Part shown: positions 1 to 7,315 of the stretch, piece after piece
Numbering within the stretch: the first letter of the stretch is position 1
How the letters are laid out: every line of letters begins with the position of its first letter
Source of the DNA: CAYYAQ01 sp964469555
GTDB taxonomy: Bacteria > Planctomycetota > UBA1135 > UBA2386
NCBI GenBank assembly: GCA_964469555.1
Contig: CAYYAQ010000064.1
Coordinates: 1-28,070 of the forward strand
DNA: 28,070 nt
Direction: 5' to 3'
The notes under the pieces: generated by a model
Databases searched by the model: none
What the model was told of the DNA's origin: nothing
What the model saw: only the letters and a program-made list of their open reading frames with translations
Made by a program: the position numbers and the translations under genes

Positions 1-894
1 TCGATCCCCGACCCGTCCGATCACGACGCTGCCGACCGTGAGTCCGAGGATGAACGCGCCGGCGATCAACGTGAACGCATAGCTGTACGATCCGATTGCG
101 AGTGTGATCGCTCGTGTCCACGCCACCTGGTAGACCATCGCTGCGAATCCGGAGAGTCCGAATCCGAACAGCAACAGGCCCGTGCCGAAACGCGCGCCCG
201 TCGTCTCGACGGGCTCGTCCTCGGTGACCACTTTGGCTGTGGTCGCTTCTTTCACGCGGTTGGCGAGGATCATGCAGGTGACGCCGACGACGATGTTGAT
301 CGCAACCGCGACGTAGTAGCTCGACGTGATGCCGAGCTTCGGCACGATGACGAATCCCGCGAGCATCGCGCCGACGAAGGCGCCACCGGAGTTCAACGCG
401 TAGAGCGTTCCGATCGACCGCGAGAGATCCCCGAGACTGGTCGTGATGAAGCGGACCAGGATCGGCAGCGTCGCGCCCATCAATGTCGTCGGGATCAGCA
501 GCAGCAGCCCGAGGATCAGGAACTGGATCAGGCTCATCGCCACGATCGAATCGCCGACCGATTGGTAGACAGTCTCGAACAGTGGTTGTGTCAGCGGGAG
601 GAGGAACGGCAGAGCGAGGCAGTAGATGCCGAGCAGGATCTCCAGGGTTCCGTAGAGGCGCAGCGCCTTCGGTCCATCTGGGGCGAGCTTGCCGCCGATC
701 CACGCGCCCAACGCGAGGCCGCCCATGAACACCGTCAACAGCGTCGCCAATGCGTAGGCGGTGTTGCCCATGAACAACACCAGCGTCTTGTTCCACAGGA
801 TTTCGTAGATCAAGCCGGCCGCGCCCGTCGCGAAGAAACACAACGAAACAGTGATGCGAACCGATAGCGGATGCTTGGGCGAACTGGGCGGCAT
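1..894 (-). CDS. Fused MFS/spermidine synthase-like membrane protein (N-terminal part, cut by window edge)
   Basis: A continuous minus-strand frame of 298 codons starts at ATG 894 and is open to base 1, so the C-terminal part lies outside the window. The protein is very hydrophobic, with repeated membrane segments. It carries two copies of the hallmark of this family: GAAGLIYEILWNKTL near residue 25 and SGFAAMVYQVAWTR near residue 265. Between them lies the typical loop motif MGATLPIL. In this family an MFS-like membrane domain is followed by a spermidine-synthase-like Rossmann domain, which should be just beyond the left edge. Such fusions are common in Planctomycetota; their substrate is unknown, and polyamine synthesis should not be assumed. 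No clear Shine-Dalgarno is seen before the ATG. The gene is divergent from topB across about 160 bp. Confidence 0.85.
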   Translation of the reverse strand, partial: MPPSSPKHPLSVRITVSLCFFATGAAGLIYEILWNKTLVLFMGNTAYALATLLTVFMGGLALGAWIGGKLAPDGPKALRLYGTLEILLGIYCLALPFLLPLTQPLFETVYQSVGDSIVAMSLIQFLILGLLLLIPTTLMGATLPILVRFITTSLGDLSRSIGTLYALNSGGAFVGAMLAGFVIVPKLGITSSYYVAVAINIVVGVTCMILANRVKEATTAKVVTEDEPVETTGARFGTGLLLFGFGLSGFAAMVYQVAWTRAITLAIGSYSYAFTLIAGAFILGLTVGSVVIGRVGDR

Positions 895-1054
895 GAGCGG
901 GCGCAGTCTACAAGAAGCGAGCCGCGGGTCTACTGCGGTAATCGTGACCTTGTCGCGGAGATCATCGGAGCTTGTGTGACCCCTTTTGAAGCGGGACAGG
1001 ACGGAGTGGATCGGGCTGGACTTCGTCGGGTCGCTGCTCTACCAAGTAGTGAAC

Positions 1055-3436
1055 GTGAAGGTAGTCCTCGCCGAGAAACCGTCCGTGGCCCGCGACCTCG
1101 CCCGTGTTCTCGGCGCGGCGACGCGCCGGGAGGGCTATCTCGAGGGCAACGGCTACCAGGTGACGTGGGCTTTTGGCCACCTCGTCACGCTGAAGGAACC
1201 GGACGACTACGACCCGAGCCTGAAGCGTTGGAGTCTCGAGGCTCTACCGATCATCCCCGCGACGTTCGAACTCAAGCTCGTCGGCGATGAAGGGGCACAG
1301 AGACAGTTTCGAGTCATCGAGAAACTCGTCCTCGATGCGGACGAGTTGATCTGTGCGACTGACGCGGGGCGTGAAGGCGAGTTGATCTTCCGCTACATCC
1401 TCGAGATGAGCGGCTGTCAAGATCGACCGTTTCAGCGGTTGTGGCTCAGTTCTCTGACCGAGGCGGCGATCCGCTCGGCGTTCGACAGCCTCGCGCCGGG
1501 GGCGGATTACGACAACCTCTACGCCGCCGCGCGATGCCGCAGTGAAGCCGACTGGATCATCGGCATGAACGCGACGCGCAACTTCACCGTTCGCTATGGC
1601 AAGAGCGGGGTGCTCTGGAGCGTCGGGCGCGTGCAGACGCCGGTGCTCGCGCTGATCGTGGATCGCGATGAAGAGATCCGACACTTCGATCCTGAGCCGT
1701 GGTTCGAAGTCCGGACAGGATATCGGAAAGTGCTCTTCAAGTTCCGCGGTGATCGGTTCAAGAAGGAATCGGACGCGCAGGAACTCTTGGCTGGCATCAC
1801 GGGGGTTCCATTCGAGATCACCGCCGTTCGGAAGAAGGACGAGCAGGAGCGACCGCCACAGCTGTTCGATCTGACTGCCCTGCAGCGCGACATGAATGTC
1901 CGGTACGGGATGTCCGCGGCCAATGTGCTGAAAGAGGCACAAGCGCTCTACGAAAGCAAGTTGATCACGTACCCGAGGACCGATTCACGCTACCTGACGA
2001 ACGACATGCGGGAGGAGCTCATCACAATCCTGCGCCGGCTCGGCGAGACTCACGATGCTGTTGCCTCGATCGACCTCGACAACCTTCCGAAAGACAAACG
2101 GATCTTCGACGACAAGAAGGTGACTGACCACCACGCGATCTTGCCCACCGGCAGGGACGCCACTCGTGCGGGTGGACCGGCGAAGCAGATCCACGACGCC
2201 ATCGTCCTGCGCACGATCGCTGCCTTCTACCCGCCATGCCGCAAAGAGGTCACGACGGTCGAGGGATTGATCGCGGCGCACGAGTTTCGCGCGCGCGGTG
2301 TCCGCGTGATAGACCCGGGCTGGACGTCGCTGTATCCGAAGAAGAGGAACGACAAGAACGACAAACCCACGGACGATGTCGACGACGACAAGCAGGAGCT
2401 GCCTGCGTTCACGGTGGGTGAGAGCGGTCCGCACGAGCCGGACATGAAGTCGGGCGAGACGCGCCCCCCGCGCCACTACAACGAGAACTCGTTGCTCGCC
2501 GCGATGGAGACCGCTGGGCGACTGGTCGAAGACGAAGAACTCAGAGATGCGCTGAAGGCGAGGGGGCTCGGCACGCCAGCGACGCGGGCAGCGATCATCG
2601 AGACGCTGCTCCGACGTCGGTACATTCGACGCGACAAGAAGGCGTTGCTCGCTACCGATCTCGGTCGCTACCTGATCGCGCTCATACAGAACCCGATTCT
2701 GAAGTCCTCGGAGATGACGGGAGAGTGGGAAGCGCGCCTCCACGAGATCGAGGCCGGGGGCCGTGACGCGGCTTCGTTCATGAGCGAGATCGAGAAGTTC
2801 ACGCGCGACGTCATCGACGGGAGCGGCCGGGACCGTCTCGATCACGACGGGATCGGACCCTGTCCGAAGTGCGGCGGCGATATCGTGGAGGGTCGGCGCG
2901 GCTTCGGTTGCAGCAAGTGGCGTGACGGTTGTGACTACGTTCTCTGGAAGGAGTACGAGGGCCACACGATTCCCCAGCGACAGGCGCGCGAGCTCATTCA
3001 GAGGCGGATCTCGTTGCGACCGGTGCAGCTCGCCGGGGAAGCCGTGGTGTTGGCTCTCAACGGGGAGGCACGGCTCACTCACATCGCGATGCCGCAACGG
3101 GAGCATCAACGCGACGCAAGGCCACCGAAGGCTCGCCCCGTGAAGCGACCGTCCGCCCGCGAGCCAAAGACCGAGTCGGCCTCGACGTGCCCGCTGTGTG
3201 CGAGCCGTATGGTCGAGAAGGAGACTTCGTACAGCTGCTCGGCGTGGCGGACAGGGTGTAGCTTCGCGATCGAGAAGAAGATCGCCGGCAAGAAGATCAG
3301 CAAGGCGATGGCACGCAAGCTTCTCACCAAGGGTCGGACGCAGGTGTTGAAGGGATTCACATCAAAGTCGAACAAGCCGTTCGCTGCGCGGTTGAAGCTC
3401 GAAGACGGTCGCGTGCGATTCGAATTGGAGAGCTGA
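1055..3436 (+). CDS. topB: DNA topoisomerase III (type IA) with two C-terminal zinc-ribbon modules
   Basis: This is a type IA topoisomerase, which cuts and passes single DNA strands and resolves recombination and replication intermediates, often with RecQ. The N-terminal Toprim domain opens with KVVLAEKPSVARDLA and contains ATDAGREGELIF (about residues 101-112). RCRSEADWIIGMNATR and SVGRVQTPVLAL follow. The catalytic tyrosine is Y306 in ITYPRTDSRYL. An acidic/lysine-rich insertion (KNDKPTDDVDDDKQ) interrupts the core. The C-terminus has two four-cysteine modules: CPKC...CSKWRDGC and CPLC...CSAWRTGC, each followed by a conserved helical stretch. I chose GTG 1055 because the family starts at MKVVLAEKPS; the frame is open back to ATG 986, which would add 23 atypical residues. 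GTG 1049 is another option. Length is 793 aa with this start, and the gene looks intact. Confidence 0.95.
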   Translation: MKVVLAEKPSVARDLARVLGAATRREGYLEGNGYQVTWAFGHLVTLKEPDDYDPSLKRWSLEALPIIPATFELKLVGDEGAQRQFRVIEKLVLDADELICATDAGREGELIFRYILEMSGCQDRPFQRLWLSSLTEAAIRSAFDSLAPGADYDNLYAAARCRSEADWIIGMNATRNFTVRYGKSGVLWSVGRVQTPVLALIVDRDEEIRHFDPEPWFEVRTGYRKVLFKFRGDRFKKESDAQELLAGITGVPFEITAVRKKDEQERPPQLFDLTALQRDMNVRYGMSAANVLKEAQALYESKLITYPRTDSRYLTNDMREELITILRRLGETHDAVASIDLDNLPKDKRIFDDKKVTDHHAILPTGRDATRAGGPAKQIHDAIVLRTIAAFYPPCRKEVTTVEGLIAAHEFRARGVRVIDPGWTSLYPKKRNDKNDKPTDDVDDDKQELPAFTVGESGPHEPDMKSGETRPPRHYNENSLLAAMETAGRLVEDEELRDALKARGLGTPATRAAIIETLLRRRYIRRDKKALLATDLGRYLIALIQNPILKSSEMTGEWEARLHEIEAGGRDAASFMSEIEKFTRDVIDGSGRDRLDHDGIGPCPKCGGDIVEGRRGFGCSKWRDGCDYVLWKEYEGHTIPQRQARELIQRRISLRPVQLAGEAVVLALNGEARLTHIAMPQREHQRDARPPKARPVKRPSAREPKTESASTCPLCASRMVEKETSYSCSAWRTGCSFAIEKKIAGKKISKAMARKLLTKGRTQVLKGFTSKSNKPFAARLKLEDGRVRFELES

Positions 3437-3492
3437 GCGGGGAACGGAGTTGAAGTCGGGTCGTCGGGTCGTGTACCGCGCGGCGTCCACAA

Positions 3493-3542
3493 GAACGAAA
3501 GCGCCGACCGGGAATGTGACTCCCCGGTCGGCGTTCTCGTTC
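3493..3542. terminator. Strong hairpin between convergent genes (probable bidirectional terminator)
   Basis: CGCCGACCGGG (3502-3512) pairs perfectly with CCCGGTCGGCG (3523-3533) across a 10-nt loop. Outside it, GAACGA (3493-3498) pairs with TCGTTC (3537-3542), extending the stem past a small internal bulge. It lies between the stop of topB on the plus strand and the stop of the secreted-protein gene on the minus strand, the expected place for a shared terminator. There is no long T tract on either side. Confidence 0.7.
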
Positions 3543-3558
3543 GTGGTGGGAATGTGGC

Positions 3559-4494
3559 CTAGTTGATCGTGCCGACACCACCCTGGCTCATCAGCACGCC
3601 GAAGCCGTTTGCGCCTGGCGCGTTGATGGCGTACTGGTTGTAGAAACTGAGGCCCTTGAGCGCGTTGTCGTTCGGGACGTTGAGCTTGAAGGAGTACTTG
3701 CCGTTCGCGTCCGACGTGACCAGGTATTGGAAGTCGAGCGAAACGAGCAGCTTGCAGCACAACGCGTTGATTGTGGTCAGGTCGAGCGGCAGGGCGATCG
3801 CTCCCCACTTCTTGTTGCTGATTCCGAGGGCGAAGATCGCGTTGTTGTTGGCGCCGCCGCTCGAGAGGTCGATGGTCATCGAGGTGTTGAGCGTCGGGAC
3901 GCCGGTGTTGCTGAGGATTGGGCCAGGGTGGCAGGCGAGCCTCCATGCCCAAGGTTGTGTGATGAAGCCGTTCGGCGCGGCGCCGTTCCACCCGGTCGCG
4001 GTCGGGGGATGCCAGAAGTGGGAGACCTTCGTGCCGGCGTTGGCGATCGGGAACTTCATTCCGCCGCTCACCGAAGTGTAGGAGATGAAGATCTTCGTGC
4101 CCGCCGTGACGAGCAGCGGAGGCGTGAAGGTCGTGCTGTACCAGTTCTGCGTCATTCCAACCGTCATCGTGCCATTGGCGATCGGGTTGCCAGTCGGTTT
4201 GCCGGTCGTGTCCGCACCGTAGATCTGCGTATTGAACGTCAGCGGTGCGGTGCCCAACGATTGTGTGAAGAGCTCGAAGCCGAAGACGACTCGGATGCTA
4301 CTTGTCGGTTGGACCGCCAACGCGAAGATGTTTGCGTTCTGGGTCAGGCTGCCGTTGGTGTTCGTGGCCGGGTTGGCCGTGCCGCAGTAGCCAGCGCAGC
4401 CGGAGCCAAACGTGGTGTAGGTGGCCGCCTGTGCGGGAGCGAGAGCGGCGAGGGCGAGACAGGCGGCGCCGACGGCGAGGTAGGATAAGCGCAT
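3559..4494 (-). CDS. Secreted protein with a C-terminal module shared with the 20079-21176 protein
   Basis: The protein has 311 residues. The first 23 residues (MRLSYLAVGAACLALAALAP...) form a clear signal peptide ending AQA. I chose ATG 4494 over the longer frame start at 4587 because the signal peptide begins there and GGAGAT lies 9 nt upstream. The mature protein begins YTTFGSGCAGYCG and is rich in Thr, Asn, Gly and aromatic residues, suggesting an all-beta exported protein. The C-terminal part contains ALGISNKKWGAIALPLDL, then LLVSLDF and GLSFYNQYAI; the same order of motifs occurs in the other secreted protein of this window. I do not recognise a named family or an enzymatic motif. Four or more cysteines suggest disulfides. 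It is a single gene, with a strong terminator just beyond its stop. Confidence 0.8.
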   Translation of the reverse strand: MRLSYLAVGAACLALAALAPAQAATYTTFGSGCAGYCGTANPATNTNGSLTQNANIFALAVQPTSSIRVVFGFELFTQSLGTAPLTFNTQIYGADTTGKPTGNPIANGTMTVGMTQNWYSTTFTPPLLVTAGTKIFISYTSVSGGMKFPIANAGTKVSHFWHPPTATGWNGAAPNGFITQPWAWRLACHPGPILSNTGVPTLNTSMTIDLSSGGANNNAIFALGISNKKWGAIALPLDLTTINALCCKLLVSLDFQYLVTSDANGKYSFKLNVPNDNALKGLSFYNQYAINAPGANGFGVLMSQGGVGTIN

Positions 4495-4697
4495 GTTGCG
4501 GGATCTCCGATGAGGCGTGATTGGGGAAGGGCTACAGAGGTTTCTGTACGCAGCGGCCATGTTATCCGTGGAGGGGGCTGCGAACACTGGGAAGACGAGT
4601 ACTTGACGAGTTGGGACGACGTATTCCCTCCCAGCGCAACGGCCGGGCTACGTGGACGATCGTCCGACCTGTGTAGGATAGCTCCCTGACACCCCCT

Positions 4698-5069
4698 CTA
4701 GCGACTAGTGATCACGACCGTCGCGACCCGGTCGGCTTCGTCGTGGCCACGGGGCTTACGATGCGCCTGTTCCTTTGCCCTGCGGATGATCGCTTCGAGG
4801 TCGACGCCCAGCTTGCCGTCGCCGAGTCCATGGATCTCGATCTTGGCTTCGTGCACGCCGTGCTTCATCGCCTTGTGGATGATTCCTTCCAGGCCTTCGC
4901 CGACGTGGCCTCCCTTGCCGAGCGAGCCTTCGAGGCGTCCCTCGACGTCGCCGGGAGCAGAAATCACGTATGGGTAGATGGTTATCCGTTTCGATCCTTT
5001 GAATTGAATCGTGATCGTTCGCTTGTGCCCCCGCCGCGACGATTGGGTTCTATAGTCGACGGTTGGCAC
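4698..5069 (-). CDS. Hypothetical small protein, 123 aa
   Basis: The product is unrecognised. It has a basic N-terminus (RTQSSRRGHKRTITIQFKGSKR), a middle with repeated Gly and His, and a predicted helix near VDLEAIIRRAKEQAHRK. No signal peptide or membrane segment is visible. The only usable start is GTG 5069: the frame is open a little further upstream but contains no ATG before a TAA. GGAGGA sits directly against the GTG with almost no spacing, which is odd and makes the exact start uncertain. Codon use matches the neighbours. It could be a real small gene or the tail of a decayed one. Confidence 0.5.
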   Translation of the reverse strand: MPTVDYRTQSSRRGHKRTITIQFKGSKRITIYPYVISAPGDVEGRLEGSLGKGGHVGEGLEGIIHKAMKHGVHEAKIEIHGLGDGKLGVDLEAIIRRAKEQAHRKPRGHDEADRVATVVITSR

Positions 5070-5274
5070 CTCCTCCGCTGATGCATACCCAAGACGCCCA
5101 GCTCCGCATTGCCTTCGTTATCCTCCACGCGAGGGACAAGGGTTGGCAGGACATCGTGATGGTGCCCCTCGGCGTGATGTATGGGCGTGGGCGTCGCCCA
5201 CGTCGCTCGAACGTTTCCGACGCGAAGGCACCGCGACCGCGGCGGCCCGCAAGCTCGGGTTCGACTGCCAGATC

Positions 5275-5475
5275 GCCGCGCTCGACGCGTTCGATCAGGT
5301 CGCGGACGATCCGTTGATCCATCTCGAAATGGACCTCGCGCCCGGCGACATCCAGTTCATCCACAACCACCAGATGCTCCACGACCGGAGACCGAGCACA
5401 AAACACTGCGTGAAACTCGGGCAGCACGCGCACCGCCATGTATCACGACTGTGTGGGCTCCGTAGGAATCGGTAG
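5275..5475 (+). pseudogene. C-terminal remnant of a TauD/TfdA (gamma-butyrobetaine-like) Fe(II)/2OG dioxygenase
   Basis: The frame reads ALDAFDQVADDPLIHLEMD followed by LAPGDIQFIHNHQMLHDR. This matches the last part of TauD/TfdA-type dioxygenases, where PGDIQF.NNH..LHGR carries the distal iron-binding His. After LHDR the expected RxxF...H and RHLLRLWL stretch is garbled, although HRHVSRLCGLRR at the end resembles it. The catalytic HxD motif and about three quarters of the domain are absent; sequence between 5084 and 5270 gives no convincing match in any frame. It has no start codon or ribosome site of its own. I read it as a decayed fragment and infer the family from this single motif block. 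Confidence 0.5.
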
Positions 5476-5482
5476 CAGCGCT

Positions 5483-6586
5483 CTATTTGCCGCTCGCGTA
5501 TGGCGGCGGCAACTCGACCAGGCCTCGAGCCCACGCGCGCACGAACAGCGTGTAGCCGCGCGAGTAGTCGTCCACGCCGAGCTTGACGCCCTGAGTCTTC
5601 AGGTATCGGTCGTTCATCGCGTGCGAGAGGTCGGCGAGCGCGGGGATCCGATGGTCGGCGCTGGCGCTGCGCAGCGCAGCGAGGTCGTCCTTCGCTTGTT
5701 TCGGCAGGTGGAGGAAGACCCACATCGAGTCCTCGAGGTGCTTGTGCGATCCCGTGTAGCGCAGCATCGTCAGCGCGGTCGCGTAGCGCGCGAAGGGGTC
5801 CTCGGCTCGCAGACCTGCGACGAAACTGACCACGTTCGCGTCGGCTTCGCCGCAGTAGCCGAAGATGTGCGCGAGCTCATGGCCGCTGATCCCGAGCCGG
5901 AAAGGGGGAGGCAGGGCGCGCTCGACGTTGGCTTCGAGCGTGAACGGCGAGACGATCCCGAAGATTCCGATCGCCATGAGCGTGCCGGCAGGGGGGTGCT
6001 TGGGCAGGGTTGGCTTCGGCTTCCAGCCCTCGAGTTCCGCGATCATCTTCAACTCTGCGTCGAGGATGGACTGCATGGCCCTCGTCTCGTCGCGTTCGTC
6101 TTCGGGTACGCAGTCGCGGTGAAGGAGGGCGAGGATTCGCAACTGCACCTCGTGGACTTGCCCGTAGGTGGGCAGCTCGAAGCCGAGTTGCCACCGGCTC
6201 TCGATGGGTTCGCGTCGGTAGCCGAATCCCCACAGCATCAGGAACATCGTGTAGATGTAGAGGAGCGCGCGCACCGTCTTGAAAACGCCACCGAGCACGA
6301 TCGCGCCACGTGCGATCGCATTCCTCCGCGCGCGGCGCCAGTTGCGCGTGGCCAGGATCACGATGGCGATCGGGAGCACGACGATCAACGAGCCCATGAT
6401 CGGGATGCTTGTCCAGCCAAACGCGGGCACGAGCACGGCCTGGATCCATGGGTACACGCTGCGGCTGTAGCAGGATTCGATCCAGGAGGATGGCAGCACG
6501 ATGCTGGCGATTACGACGACCGCGCACGCGACCACGCGCACGGTACGCCACTGGAACTTCTCTCTCGGTTTCCGGATCGGATCCAC
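5483..6586 (-). CDS. Membrane-anchored zinc metalloprotease, DUF3810-like, HELAH motif intact
   Basis: About 367 residues. Two or three N-terminal membrane helices (roughly residues 15-32, 60-80 and 95-120) are followed by a soluble domain. That domain contains ISGHELAHIFGYCGEADAN (H236, E237, H240, then E247), a gluzincin-type HExxH with a downstream Glu ligand, arranged as in DUF3810 proteins. The catalytic centre is intact, so a membrane-bound protease is plausible; its substrate is unknown. The frame is open to 6676, but that start overlaps the divergent signal-peptide ORF at 6631. I prefer GTG 6586, with modest certainty, because no strong Shine-Dalgarno marks any candidate. It is the first of three HExxH-type genes between 5.4 and 12.1 kb. 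Confidence 0.78.
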   Translation of the reverse strand: MDPIRKPREKFQWRTVRVVACAVVVIASIVLPSSWIESCYSRSVYPWIQAVLVPAFGWTSIPIMGSLIVVLPIAIVILATRNWRRARRNAIARGAIVLGGVFKTVRALLYIYTMFLMLWGFGYRREPIESRWQLGFELPTYGQVHEVQLRILALLHRDCVPEDERDETRAMQSILDAELKMIAELEGWKPKPTLPKHPPAGTLMAIGIFGIVSPFTLEANVERALPPPFRLGISGHELAHIFGYCGEADANVVSFVAGLRAEDPFARYATALTMLRYTGSHKHLEDSMWVFLHLPKQAKDDLAALRSASADHRIPALADLSHAMNDRYLKTQGVKLGVDDYSRGYTLFVRAWARGLVELPPPYASGK

Positions 6587-6630
6587 GCGACCAGACCATA
6601 AACGGTCGGGGTGCTGGATACAGTGCGGCG

Positions 6631-6840
6631 ATGCGCTTCCATCCGATCGCCCTCTTGGGAATCGTGTCTGTGACACTGCTCGCGAACGTCTCCGTCGCCC
6701 AGGACTACGATACGTTGAAGAAGGCTATCGGGGACGAGGTCTCCGATGACTGGATCTACGAAGACATCAATGCGGGCTATGCCGAAGCAAAGAAGACCGG
6801 CAAGCCGCTGCTCGTCTCGTTTCGTGCCTTGAGCTGGTGA
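6631..6840 (+). pseudogene. N-terminal remnant of a secreted thioredoxin-like protein
   Basis: ATG 6631 opens a good signal peptide (MRFHPIALLGIVSVTLLANV, ending VAQ). It is followed by DDWIYEDINAGYAEAKKTGK and PLLVSFR, the start of a thioredoxin-like fold as found in exported planctomycete proteins. At the point where the Cys-rich active site normally follows (family pattern R-C-x-P-C), the frame changes to ALSW and stops. Only about 69 codons remain. The next frame, directly downstream, belongs to a different or later part of a protein, so a deletion junction near 6822-6840 is likely. A short secreted peptide could still be made. Confidence 0.6.
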
Positions 6841-6841
6841 C

Positions 6842-7249
6842 AAGTACGCGTACGTGACGAAGTGCTTCGTGTTCGTCGGCGGCAAGTTGTGCCGGATGTC
6901 TACCGACGATTGGGCGACCAAAGCGCGCTACATCCCCGGTCAGGTCTGGGCGGCGCCCGGCGTCGACCGCGACGATGTCAATCCGCGCCCCCTCAACTCG
7001 CACACGCCGAGCAACGGGTTGATCGGTTGCTTCAGCGCTGACGAATCGATGACCCTGGCTACGGCGTGGCAGCCCTACCAGGAGTTGTTCCAGGGAGTGA
7101 TCCGATGCCTTCACTCCGGTTTTCGAATCGGCGGTCTGTCGCCCGGCGAGACGAAGACCATCCGAGGGAAGATCTATCTCGTCCGTGCCGAAGCACCGGC
7201 GCCCCTCCGGCGATATCGCGAGGACTTCGGTCGAGTTGACGAACGCTGA
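6842..7249 (+). pseudogene. C-terminal remnant of a secreted protein, frame-shifted relative to the upstream fragment
   Basis: This frame (+2 register against the 6631 fragment) reads KYAYVTKCFVFVGGKL, then STDDWATKARYIPGQVW, RPLNSHTPSNGLIGC, TAWQPYQELFQGVI and GGLSPGETKTIRGKIYLV. It looks like well-conserved coding sequence, but it begins in mid-domain, with no signal peptide and no suitable start or ribosome site; the first ATG is 6854. The motif order resembles the closing part of secreted planctomycete proteins of unknown function, ending in a beta-rich GETKxIRGKIY strand. I interpret it as the 3' end of a gene whose 5' and middle parts were deleted. Confidence 0.5.
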
Positions 7250-7315
7250 ATTCGATGCCTCTACAGAAGGACGAACCGGTATGCTCCGGCGACATCTCCG
7301 CCCGAGAAATCGAGT

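Noticed and set aside
5050..5439. Minus-strand frame of 129 codons across the dioxygenase remnant
   Set aside because: Its composition is antisense-like, and the plus strand carries the recognisable dioxygenase motif.
5438..6601. Plus-strand open frame of 387 codons
   Set aside because: It is antisense to the DUF3810-like gene, whose HELAH motif and membrane helices show which strand codes.
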